This document shows positions 8,249-14,851 of a DNA stretch of 52,738 bases, piece by piece (the stretch's first letter is position 1; the number at the start of each line of letters is the position of its first letter). Position numbers and translations under genes: made by a program. Origin of the DNA: a virus. The DNA is taken from the IMG/VR virus record IMGVR_UViG_3300031772_000048, positions 1 to 52,738 of that record, one strand, 5' to 3'. A model generated the notes under the pieces. That model was not told the DNA's origin, searched no databases, and saw only the letters and a program-made list of their open reading frames with translations.

Positions 8249-9445
8249 ATGTCAGATGATAAAAAGAAGTCAGATAAATTAAACGCGTTTTTTAGAAGTT
8301 TTGCCGATGCCGACGCTCAATTAGACGTTAGACTTGCACACGAAACTATTGGAGAAAAGCTACCAGTTATTTCATCTGGTTCGTTACGCCTTGATGATGC
8401 ATTATCATCCGGCGGATTACCCAAAGGTAGATTGATTCAGTTTTATGGTGCTCCTGGTAGTGGTAAGACCTTAATGGCTATGTTAGCTATCAAAGAGGCG
8501 CAGATACAAGACCCAACTTCTCAGCAAATGTTTATTGACGCTGAAGGTACTTTCGATGCCAAATGGGCAGAGATCCTGGGCTTAGATGTTACCCGAATCA
8601 TTGTTGTAGATGGCGAAACGGCAGTTATTGGCCGCAGCTGTTTTGAAATGATTTTAGGCGTTCCTAAAGAAGATAAAAGAACACATGAATTGATTGGTAA
8701 ATCTAAAAATGGTTTACTTGATATGATTATGGCGGGAGAGTTTAATATCAATATGATTGTATTGGATTCCCTCGGCGCACTTATTCCTCCAGGCGAAGAT
8801 ATTTCGGTTGTAGGAAAGATGAATATGGCCTTATTAGCAAGGTTCTTAACTACTACTTTCCGTAAGCTTTCTCTTGATGCGAATAAATCTCAAGTACCAT
8901 TTATTTTCATCAATCATAAGAAGGCTAATATGGATCCTTATGGAGTAGATCACTCGTTTTCCGGTGGAAATTCTTACGCTCACTTCTTGAGTGCCAACGT
9001 TTATTTTGAAGCGGTGGCTCGTGCAGATGCACAAATCTTGGATGAAAAAGAGCAAAAGATCGGACATACGATGCGAGCTACGATTGAAAAATCAAAGTTT
9101 GGCCCTTACCCTCGTAAGTGCGAATTCAAAGTAAACTTTGGTATCGGTATTGTGGACAAGCACGAGGAAGTTGCACAGCTTTCTGTAGATTACAACGTGG
9201 TTGTCAAAACTTCTAGCGTATCACATGAATATGGTGATAAAAAGTGGGTTGGTTTTCCAAAGTTCTGTGAAGCCATTAAAGATGATCCTGCTTTGCAGGC
9301 CGAACTAACTCAAAAGATTGGTGAAGCTCGTGACGCTAAATGGGAAAATGCTCGTAAAGAACAAGAAGCCAAAAGAGCCGGACTTACCGCCTCTGATGAT
9401 CTTGGTCTTGAAGCAGACGTTAAAAAAAGTAAGAAAGGTAAGTGA
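8249..9445 (+). CDS. RecA/UvsX-like recombinase
   Basis: RecA-superfamily ATPase that would form filaments on single-strand DNA and carry out strand exchange in recombination-dependent replication and repair. Numbered from ATG 8249 (398 residues): Walker A GAPGSGKT at 67-74, an adjacent beta strand with FIDAEGTFD, Walker B MIVLDS with Asp173, and FINHKK near the DNA-binding loop 2. The C-terminal third is charged and lysine-rich. In-frame ATGs exist at 8234 and 8237, but GGGAGA at 8239-8244 is a ribosome binding site four bases before ATG 8249, so I prefer that start. It works with the candidate mediator upstream and the gp32-like protein downstream. RadA-like identity cannot be excluded. Confidence 0.85.
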   Translation: MSDDKKKSDKLNAFFRSFADADAQLDVRLAHETIGEKLPVISSGSLRLDDALSSGGLPKGRLIQFYGAPGSGKTLMAMLAIKEAQIQDPTSQQMFIDAEGTFDAKWAEILGLDVTRIIVVDGETAVIGRSCFEMILGVPKEDKRTHELIGKSKNGLLDMIMAGEFNINMIVLDSLGALIPPGEDISVVGKMNMALLARFLTTTFRKLSLDANKSQVPFIFINHKKANMDPYGVDHSFSGGNSYAHFLSANVYFEAVARADAQILDEKEQKIGHTMRATIEKSKFGPYPRKCEFKVNFGIGIVDKHEEVAQLSVDYNVVVKTSSVSHEYGDKKWVGFPKFCEAIKDDPALQAELTQKIGEARDAKWENARKEQEAKRAGLTASDDLGLEADVKKSKKGK

Positions 9446-9448
9446 TTC

Positions 9449-9799
9449 ATGCCAATTGATTTAGGACCAAATAGTCTTACCGGATCTACGGCTCCCACTC
9501 TAAAGAAGCCGCCATATCTAATTACATTAGATAATGGAGTATCTGGTAAGACACATCTTTTTCAAAGATTTATTTCTTTAGATAAGCCCGAATCAATTAA
9601 TGGGTTTATTCAAGTCAAGGGAATTTTCTGTGATAAAGAAGAAGACGAAATAATCAAAACTTTTAGCGACATCTTGACTTCTTCTCCCAAAGAGTTAACT
9701 TTAGAGATGATGTTTCCGCTCCACAGAATTCATAGCATTAGAAGTTTAGTATTTAATGCTGTTAAAAGTGTAACTAATGTTACCGCAGGTAAAGCATAA
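9449..9799 (+). CDS. Protein of unknown function downstream of the recombinase
   Basis: 116 residues, starting three bases after the recombinase stop. The N-terminal 20 residues are Pro/Thr-rich and probably disordered. The rest looks like a compact alpha/beta domain (PPYLITLDNGVSGKTHLFQR, then INGFIQVKGIFCDKEEDEI, then a helical end). The segment GVSGKT only superficially resembles a P-loop: it lacks the GxxxxGK[ST] spacing. The constant position between recombinase and SSB suggests a DNA-metabolism role, without direct evidence. Confidence 0.45.
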   Translation: MPIDLGPNSLTGSTAPTLKKPPYLITLDNGVSGKTHLFQRFISLDKPESINGFIQVKGIFCDKEEDEIIKTFSDILTSSPKELTLEMMFPLHRIHSIRSLVFNAVKSVTNVTAGKA

Positions 9800-9816
9800 A
9801 CAAGAAAGAAAATAAT

Positions 9817-10146
9817 ATGAGTAAGAGAAATTCAAGACCAAGAAAGGTATATCTTGGCACAATATGGCCAGAATCAACAAATGTAAATGAAATAGTTTTT
9901 GATAAAATTATTACAGTTTTAGATAGCCAATCTGGTAGCAACTGGACTGGAACGATGACAAATTTGAAGACTGCTCTTAACAGAGTTTCGAGCAAGAATC
10001 AAAGGACTCTTCTACCCGGCTCCCCAGGTGCTCTCAGAGTGGTAATAAATAGGGTAGCTAACAGGCTACGCAACAGGGGCATCGGAGTAAGATTTGGCCG
10101 TACCACTGACCACGCACGTACTCGTTTTGTAAAGTTCATACACTAA
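9817..10146 (+). CDS. Stand-alone winged-helix domain protein, primase C-terminal-like
   Basis: 109 residues, basic. The pattern WTGTMTNLKTALN, then GSPGALRVVINRVANRLRN, then RGIGVRFGRTT....RF resembles the small winged-helix domain at the C-terminus of many phage and plasmid primase-helicase proteins (W.GTA..L...LN....P.....LS..LR...P.LR..GI.V.F.R). Here it stands alone with a short basic N-terminal arm. It would bind DNA, perhaps at an origin or in the replisome, and sits between the recombinase and the SSB. The similarity is a visual match to a recurrent pattern and needs a profile search. Confidence 0.45.
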   Translation: MSKRNSRPRKVYLGTIWPESTNVNEIVFDKIITVLDSQSGSNWTGTMTNLKTALNRVSSKNQRTLLPGSPGALRVVINRVANRLRNRGIGVRFGRTTDHARTRFVKFIH

Positions 10147-10225
10147 TGTGTGAATTACGATCGATGTTTTGTTAAATAGAAATGTACCTGAAGGGTACGA
10201 TAGAGAATAACAGTAGGAGATCAAT

Positions 10226-10960
10226 ATGACTACATTCGGAGAAATAAACTGGAATGACGATGTGTTTCCAGATGATAACAGAAAGCAAACAAACAGTAAA
10301 GACCTGTTCCTTCGTTTAGATGAAGGGGCCAATGAGATTAGACTTCTAACTCAGCCTCACCAGTACTTGGTTCACAAGTATAAGAAAAATGGTGATACTG
10401 GTTTCGGGCAGAAGGTTCAGTGTTCCGCAATTCATGGAAGCTGCCCACTCTGCGCACAGGGTGACAAAGCCAAGCCACGTTGGTTGCTTGGCGTGATTAG
10501 CCGCAAGACTGGTACTTATAAGATTTTGGATATTTCTTATATGGTATTTACGGCAATCAGGAAGTTGAATAAGAACGTAAAGTTTGGAGATCCAACTAAA
10601 TATGATATCAACGTTGAAGTTGATAAAAACGGTGGAGCCACTGGTTATTATTCAGTGCAAGCCTATTCTAAGGAACCACTATCTGCTGCTGACCAAGACA
10701 TTAAAGACAAGATCGATTTTGACGACCTAAAGCGTAGGGTCACTCCCCCAACTCCTGAAAATGTTCAGAAGAGAATGGACAAGATTGATGGCGTAACAAC
10801 CACAGGTGCATCAAACACTTCCGCATCAGCTCCAGCTTCGACTGACGCTGCTGCCAAGAAAAGCACCAAGGCTGCCGCTCCAGCCGTTAGCATGACTGAT
10901 GATGAGGAACTAGAGAACTCTTTCCCTTCTTACGAAGGTACTGAGGCTCCACAGTCCTAA
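10226..10960 (+). CDS. gp32-like single-strand DNA-binding protein
   Basis: 244 residues. The organisation matches T4 gp32-type SSBs: a short N-terminal arm, a core with an embedded zinc site (Cys66, His70, Cys73, Cys76 in CSAIHGSCPLC), an OB-fold-like run (KPRWLLGVISRKTGTYKILD), a flexible Ala/Ser/Thr-rich linker, and a strongly acidic C-terminus (MTDDEELENSFPSYEG) of the kind that docks replication and recombination partners. The protein would coat single-strand DNA at forks and during recombination. AGGAGA at 10215-10220 provides the ribosome binding site, and a strong terminator follows, so this gene ends a transcription unit, as suits a very abundant protein. Confidence 0.75.
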   Translation: MTTFGEINWNDDVFPDDNRKQTNSKDLFLRLDEGANEIRLLTQPHQYLVHKYKKNGDTGFGQKVQCSAIHGSCPLCAQGDKAKPRWLLGVISRKTGTYKILDISYMVFTAIRKLNKNVKFGDPTKYDINVEVDKNGGATGYYSVQAYSKEPLSAADQDIKDKIDFDDLKRRVTPPTPENVQKRMDKIDGVTTTGASNTSASAPASTDAAAKKSTKAAAPAVSMTDDEELENSFPSYEGTEAPQS

Positions 10961-10985
10961 TCAAACAGTTCAGATATTGATATCA

Positions 10986-11026
10986 AAGAGGCTCACAATT
11001 CACGTTGTGAGCCTCTTCTATTTTCA
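10986..11026 (+). terminator. Rho-independent terminator after the SSB gene
   Basis: A perfect 13-base-pair stem, AAGAGGCTCACAA (10986-10998) with TTGTGAGCCTCTT (11005-11017), encloses the six-base loop TTCACG and is followed by CTATTTTCATT. It lies in the 82-base gap between the SSB and RuvC genes. It should end the early or middle transcript at the SSB gene, or attenuate it. Confidence 0.9.
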
Positions 11027-11042
11027 TTGATATATTACAAGT

Positions 11043-11603
11043 ATGGCAAAAACTATACTTGGGTTTGATGTGTCTAGTACAACTATAGGGTGGTGCACAT
11101 TAAATTGGAACGATACTACTAATGATATTATTCTTATGCAAATGGGTTATTTGAAACCCATTAAGAAGGGCTCTATTATAGAAAGAATAGTAGATACTAG
11201 AAATAAGATACAGAAAATTATTGTGGATGCTAAGCCAGATTATATTGCCATTGAAGACATTATTCAATTTATGCAAGGTAAGAGTACGGCCAAGACTATT
11301 ATAATGTTGACAACTTTTAATCGAATGATTAGCCTTACCTCTTATGACTATCTAGGAAAAGAGCCTACCCTTTATAGTGTAATGACTATTCGTCATGGCC
11401 TAAAGGAAGGCAAGGTTTTTCCAAAAAAAGAAGATATGCCGTCCCTTGTCGCAAAACATTTAGGAATTACATTTCCTTACGAGTACAATAAAAAGGGCGG
11501 CATTAAAGTCGAAAGTTATGATAAAGCTGACGGTGTAGCTGTCGCCCTCTATCACGCTCGCGTTTTGGCGGGTAAGGTGAAGCCTAAGGGTAAGAAGAAA
11601 TGA
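11043..11603 (+). CDS. RuvC-like Holliday junction resolvase
   Basis: 186 residues with an RNase-H-like fold. The four acidic catalytic positions are visible: Asp9 in ILGFDVSSTTIGW, Glu71 in YIAIED, and Asp160 and Asp163 in SYDKADGVAVALYH. RuvC enzymes are dimers that cut four-way junctions symmetrically; in large phages they resolve recombination intermediates and debranch DNA before packaging. The basic C-terminal tail (KVKPKGKKK) could add DNA affinity. The stop overlaps the start of the DnaJ-like gene by four bases (ATGA), so the two are co-translated. Confidence 0.85.
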   Translation: MAKTILGFDVSSTTIGWCTLNWNDTTNDIILMQMGYLKPIKKGSIIERIVDTRNKIQKIIVDAKPDYIAIEDIIQFMQGKSTAKTIIMLTTFNRMISLTSYDYLGKEPTLYSVMTIRHGLKEGKVFPKKEDMPSLVAKHLGITFPYEYNKKGGIKVESYDKADGVAVALYHARVLAGKVKPKGKKK

Positions 11604-12538
11604 ATCTTAATGAAGCCTACACAACTCTAGAATTATCTCCGGGCGCCTCGCCAGAGGAAGCCAAGAAGAAGTACCGAGAACTTACTAAAAAGTTCCATCC
11701 AGATGTTAATAAAGAAAAAAGTGCCGAAGATAAATTCAAGAAAATTAATGAAGCGTATCAATGCATTAAAAATGGCAAGGGTAATGATCGTGAAACTATG
11801 CCTCAAAGCGGCAACCCTTGGAATGGTCATTTTACTAAACAGCAAGTTGTACAGCTAGAGCATGTTGCGGTTCATACAACTATCTCTTTTAAAGAGTCTG
11901 TATTGGGCTGCAAGAAAGAACTTAAATATTCTCGTCAGGGAAAATGTCAAAACTGCTCTGGCACTGGCGAAATACGCCTACATAATGGCTGCAAGAAGTG
12001 CGGCGGTAAAGGGCAAGTTATTGTTAATCAGGGACAAATGGTAATGGTTTCGACTTGTCCAGATTGTTTTGGTCGAGCAAAAATTGAACCATGCACAGTT
12101 TGTAGTAGCAACGGTACTTTACATACGGACGTGTCTGTACACGTATCTGTACCTGCGGGAATTATTAATGGCGCCGTTTTACGTCTCCAGGGCATGGGTA
12201 ATTACGCAGGCTCTTTTATGGGCCTAGCTGATCAGCATACAGACGCATTTTGTCATGTTGCCGTTACACCAGAGGACGGCCTGATGATAGAAGGTAATAG
12301 TGTGGTAAGTCATTTATCTATTCCATTAATAGATGCTTTGCGAGGATGTACTAGTAAAGTAAAAACTATTCATGGGGATAAAGAAATTAGCATTAAACCA
12401 CAATCTAGAAATCGTGATGAAGTACTTATTCCTCATTGTGGCGTAAGTGGTGCGGGAGACCAAAAAGTTATTCTAGACGTTCAATATCCCAAGAACACCG
12501 ATAAACTAATTGGTGTTTTGCTTGATGAGGTAATTTAA
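11600..12538 (+). CDS. dnaJ: DnaJ-like co-chaperone (J domain plus zinc-finger domain)
   Basis: 312 residues, shorter than the roughly 370 to 380 of bacterial DnaJ. A J domain (residues 3-65) carries HPD at 33-35, the motif that stimulates DnaK ATPase. The usual Gly/Phe-rich linker is replaced by a short ordinary one. The cysteine-rich domain has all four CxxC pairs; CQNCSGTG and CKKCGGKG are canonical, while CPDCFGRA and CTVCSSNG have lost part of the CxxCxGxG consensus. The substrate-binding C-terminal domains follow. The protein would recruit host DnaK, perhaps for replisome remodelling, as host DnaJ does for lambda P protein, or for capsid protein folding. Phage-encoded type I J proteins are uncommon. 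Coupled to the RuvC gene upstream. Confidence 0.9.
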   Translation: MNLNEAYTTLELSPGASPEEAKKKYRELTKKFHPDVNKEKSAEDKFKKINEAYQCIKNGKGNDRETMPQSGNPWNGHFTKQQVVQLEHVAVHTTISFKESVLGCKKELKYSRQGKCQNCSGTGEIRLHNGCKKCGGKGQVIVNQGQMVMVSTCPDCFGRAKIEPCTVCSSNGTLHTDVSVHVSVPAGIINGAVLRLQGMGNYAGSFMGLADQHTDAFCHVAVTPEDGLMIEGNSVVSHLSIPLIDALRGCTSKVKTIHGDKEISIKPQSRNRDEVLIPHCGVSGAGDQKVILDVQYPKNTDKLIGVLLDEVI

Positions 12539-12539
12539 T

Positions 12540-12902
12540 ATGCCATTAGCTTTATTTTGTAATAATACTTATACTGATAAATTTGGTAAGGAAAAGAAGT
12601 GTGGACAGATGGAACCATATATGGATCCTAAAACTGAGATAGTTTATTGTTCACTTTGTAATACTGAGATACCTAATATTACACACTTCACAAAAGTAAC
12701 ATTAAAGAATTTGAAACAATTTAGACAAAAGGTAGCCGTTCCTTTCGGCGTAAAATGTCAAAATTGTGGAAAAGAAGGCCAACCGAAGATTTCGGGAGAC
12801 GATATAGTTTGTCCAGGATGTGGAAAGCCACATGAACATCTAAGTGAGCCTTTCAAAATGATGTTGAAAGATAAGCTTAAAACAACGAATAAAGACGTGT
12901 AA
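12540..12902 (+). CDS. Zinc-ribbon protein next to the primase
   Basis: 120 residues with two candidate zinc sites: an N-terminal set (Cys7, Cys21, and CSLC) and a classical C-terminal ribbon (CQNCG, then CPGCG). Bacterial and phage DnaG primases begin with a CHC2-type zinc domain that recognises template sequence, and the primase gene that starts two bases downstream lacks one. This protein could supply the zinc module in trans. That is an inference from gene order and motif only; its ribbons are of the CxxC type rather than CHC2. It could equally be a small transcription-factor-like protein. Confidence 0.5.
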   Translation: MPLALFCNNTYTDKFGKEKKCGQMEPYMDPKTEIVYCSLCNTEIPNITHFTKVTLKNLKQFRQKVAVPFGVKCQNCGKEGQPKISGDDIVCPGCGKPHEHLSEPFKMMLKDKLKTTNKDV

Positions 12903-12903
12903 C

Positions 12904-13674
12904 ATGCTAGATAAGATAGTAGAATCCTGTCAATTCTTACTAAATAACTACCCAGGCGCACTCTCCAGTAAAGCCTATCTCGACTCTCGTTTGAAAACCA
13001 TCAGTCAAGAAACTTTTGGGTTTGGATATTTTCCGGGTGTTGGGAACATGTCTGTTTTATCAGACTTAGTAGGTGAAGAGTCTCTTAGAAAAGAAAAACT
13101 TCTTTTTACTAGAGATATTGAGGACTCCCTTTTCCCCCGTAAAGTGCAATCTAGTTATTTTGAGGACTATCCTTTAATCATGCCATTTAGAGATACATAT
13201 GGCAAAGTGGTGGGATTAGTAGGGCGATCTCTTTTAAGCGATGAAGAGCGCAGTAAAACTAAATTATCTAAATATAAGAATACATCAGAGTCTTCAGTAT
13301 TTAGGAAGGGTAATCTTCTTTTTGGACTTCATGAAAATAAACAACATATATTAGATCGGAAGTTTGTTTATATCGTAGAAGGTCAGTTTGATGTTATTAA
13401 GGCTTATGAGATAGGTCTTAGAAATATTGTAGCATTAGGTACAAATAGTATGAATGCATATCAATTTTCTGTCATTAGCAGATACTCGAATAACATATTT
13501 TTGTTATTGGATAATGACAAACCGGGACATGAGGGGAGAAAACGGATCATTAGTAAGTTCGGGCAGTTGGCCCATATTCGTAATTTTTACCTACCAGACG
13601 ACTACAAAGATATAGATGAATACATCACTAAGAGTGGCATTAGTGATTATGCAGACCTGTCTTTTCACGGTTAA
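12904..13674 (+). CDS. DnaG-type primase, TOPRIM catalytic core
   Basis: 256 residues. The N-terminal half matches the DnaG RNA-polymerase subdomain (ALSSKAYLDSR, then FGFGYFP, then LIMPFRDTYGKVVGLVGRSL and SKYKNTSES). The TOPRIM fold follows with Glu159 in YIVEGQFDVI and Asp203 and Asp205 in LLLDNDKPG, the metal-binding triad for primer synthesis. The protein ends shortly after TOPRIM, so both the N-terminal zinc-binding domain and the C-terminal helicase-interaction domain of full-length DnaG are missing. The adjacent zinc-ribbon protein may compensate for the first. No helicase gene is present in the window. Confidence 0.8.
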   Translation: MLDKIVESCQFLLNNYPGALSSKAYLDSRLKTISQETFGFGYFPGVGNMSVLSDLVGEESLRKEKLLFTRDIEDSLFPRKVQSSYFEDYPLIMPFRDTYGKVVGLVGRSLLSDEERSKTKLSKYKNTSESSVFRKGNLLFGLHENKQHILDRKFVYIVEGQFDVIKAYEIGLRNIVALGTNSMNAYQFSVISRYSNNIFLLLDNDKPGHEGRKRIISKFGQLAHIRNFYLPDDYKDIDEYITKSGISDYADLSFHG

Positions 13675-13729
13675 ACTATGAAAAGTGAAAGATATTATCT
13701 ACTTCAATAATTGTAAGTTAAATTGTGGT

Positions 13730-13735
13730 TATAAT
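13730..13735 (+). promoter_or_regulatory. Consensus -10 box before the sigma-like gene
   Basis: TATAAT at 13730-13735 is a perfect -10 hexamer, though no good -35 box lies at the usual distance; TTGTAA at 13711-13716 is too close. The ATG at 13734 overlaps this box, which argues against its use as a start codon. Transcripts beginning about ten bases downstream would have a leader of about 60 bases before the strong ribosome binding site at 13792-13798. Confidence 0.4.
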
Positions 13736-13802
13736 GATACGCCTGGTGATAGAAGAAGCTGAGAGCAATATAGAAACTAGGTTTAACTTTGAAGGAGGTT
13801 TT

Positions 13803-14246
13803 ATGGGCGACAAAAGACAAAATCGTTCGGATCGTTACCAATGGGTATTACTCGAAACAGTTTGTTCGAATGATATGATGGAGGCTTTTTGTAACGAGGA
13901 TAGTATCTCTGCAAGGCTTAACCCATTTCAATATGATGAGAGTTTAATGGATTTAGAAGATCAGTTAAAGAAAGAGTTTTGGAGAGTTGTAGATACACTA
14001 TTGACCCCAAGACAACGAGAAGTAATTCGACTTTATGCTGACGGCTATACTCAGATGGAGATAGCTAAGATGCTGAATGTCAACCAAAGTTCAATAACCA
14101 AATCATTAAACGGTAACGTTGATTATAAAAACGGCAAGAAGATTTATGGTGGTGCTCGCAAGAAGATTAGAAAGATTATCGAAAATGATGACAAGATCAA
14201 GGATATTCTATCTAAGATGGCGGATGCCAGAGAAGAAAAATGGTAA
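13803..14246 (+). CDS. Sigma-factor region-4-like transcription regulator
   Basis: 147 residues from ATG 13803. Near the centre, about residues 67-104, LTPRQREVIRLYADGYTQME followed by IAKMLNVNQSSITKSL is a canonical sigma70 region 4 or LuxR-type helix-turn-helix, used by sigma factors to bind the -35 element. Regions 2 and 3 of a full sigma factor are absent, so it may be a minimal phage sigma, an anti-sigma or co-activator like T4 AsiA/MotA partners, or a simple HTH regulator. The frame stays open upstream to ATGs at 13725 and 13734, but AAGGAGGT (13792-13799) is placed perfectly for ATG 13803. It lies at the boundary between replication and structural genes, where a switch factor is expected. 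Confidence 0.65.
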   Translation: MGDKRQNRSDRYQWVLLETVCSNDMMEAFCNEDSISARLNPFQYDESLMDLEDQLKKEFWRVVDTLLTPRQREVIRLYADGYTQMEIAKMLNVNQSSITKSLNGNVDYKNGKKIYGGARKKIRKIIENDDKIKDILSKMADAREEKW

Positions 14247-14264
14247 TTCGGATGAATAAGCAGG

Positions 14265-14320
14265 TAATATTCTGAAATCTACCTAGTAGGTTCACCTAAT
14301 CAATAAAGTACAGAATATTA
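14265..14320 (+). repeat. Inverted repeat with internal hairpin after the sigma-like gene
   Basis: TAATATTCTG at 14265-14274 is exactly repeated in inverted orientation as CAGAATATTA at 14311-14320, and a related TATATTCTG occurs at 14347-14355. Between the arms, TAGGT and ACCTA (14287-14298) can form a small inner hairpin. The element could be a large AT-rich hairpin or terminator-like structure, or a binding site for the sigma-like protein encoded just upstream. No T-run follows the arms, so it is not a classical terminator. Confidence 0.5.
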
Positions 14321-14371
14321 TCAATATTTCTCTATCTATGATAGGGTATATTCTGTTCAATGGGAGACACG

Positions 14372-14836
14372 ATGCCAAAATTTTCAGTTGATTACTCAGG
14401 TTTAGTCAGTTCTATTACTAAGAAGGCTTATCGCCTTTCTGATGTAAAAGACCAGCTAGAAACGGTAGCTTTTGACGTAGTTAGATTTAAAGATGCCGAT
14501 AAAGGTGCTGACCTGTGGCAAGTTCAAAGTGCAGATGATGGCGATTACATCGTAGCCCTGTATGATGATGAAGATGAAGTTGAGAAAACTGCTTCTAATC
14601 CTTGGGGAGTCTTTGTAACTAAGAACGGTCACGACTTACAAGTCTCTTATAAAGGAGACCCTCTTGTAAGATTGGCGGCCTCTAAACTTGGTATACCAAG
14701 CGCTGAATTGCATAAAGCTGAGCAATATCTGCCAGAAAAATTAGCCACTAACAAGAAACTCGTCAAGGCTTTGTTGAGTGAGCTAAGCGAAACTGCTAGA
14801 CATGAGGTATCCAAGCGATACCCGGAGCTGGTATAA
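14372..14836 (+). CDS. Protein of unknown function, first gene of the structural block
   Basis: 154 residues from ATG 14372. The sequence alternates beta-like and helical segments (DLWQVQSADDGDYIVALYDD, then NPWGVFVTKNGHDLQVSYKG) and ends in a helical region with two short repeats of Lys/Leu-rich helices. There is no membrane segment. An in-frame ATG at 14360 has no ribosome binding site, whereas GGGAGA at 14362-14367 is four bases before ATG 14372, the same arrangement as in the recombinase gene. I do not recognise the family. Its position at the head of a long + strand series of structural-type genes suggests a virion or assembly role. Confidence 0.5.
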   Translation: MPKFSVDYSGLVSSITKKAYRLSDVKDQLETVAFDVVRFKDADKGADLWQVQSADDGDYIVALYDDEDEVEKTASNPWGVFVTKNGHDLQVSYKGDPLVRLAASKLGIPSAELHKAEQYLPEKLATNKKLVKALLSELSETARHEVSKRYPELV

Positions 14837-14851
14837 CGGAATAGGTGTTCA

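Noticed and set aside
9449-9799. P-loop ATPase from GVSGKT
   Set aside because: The glycine spacing and the strand before it do not fit a Walker A motif, and no Walker B follows in this small protein.
13725-13802. Upstream start for the sigma-like gene
   Set aside because: ATG 13734 overlaps the -10 box and ATG 13725 lies before it; neither has a ribosome binding site, while AAGGAGGT fits ATG 13803.
14360-14371. Upstream start of the gene at 14372
   Set aside because: The ATG at 14360 overlaps the sequence that acts as ribosome binding site (GGGAGA) for ATG 14372.
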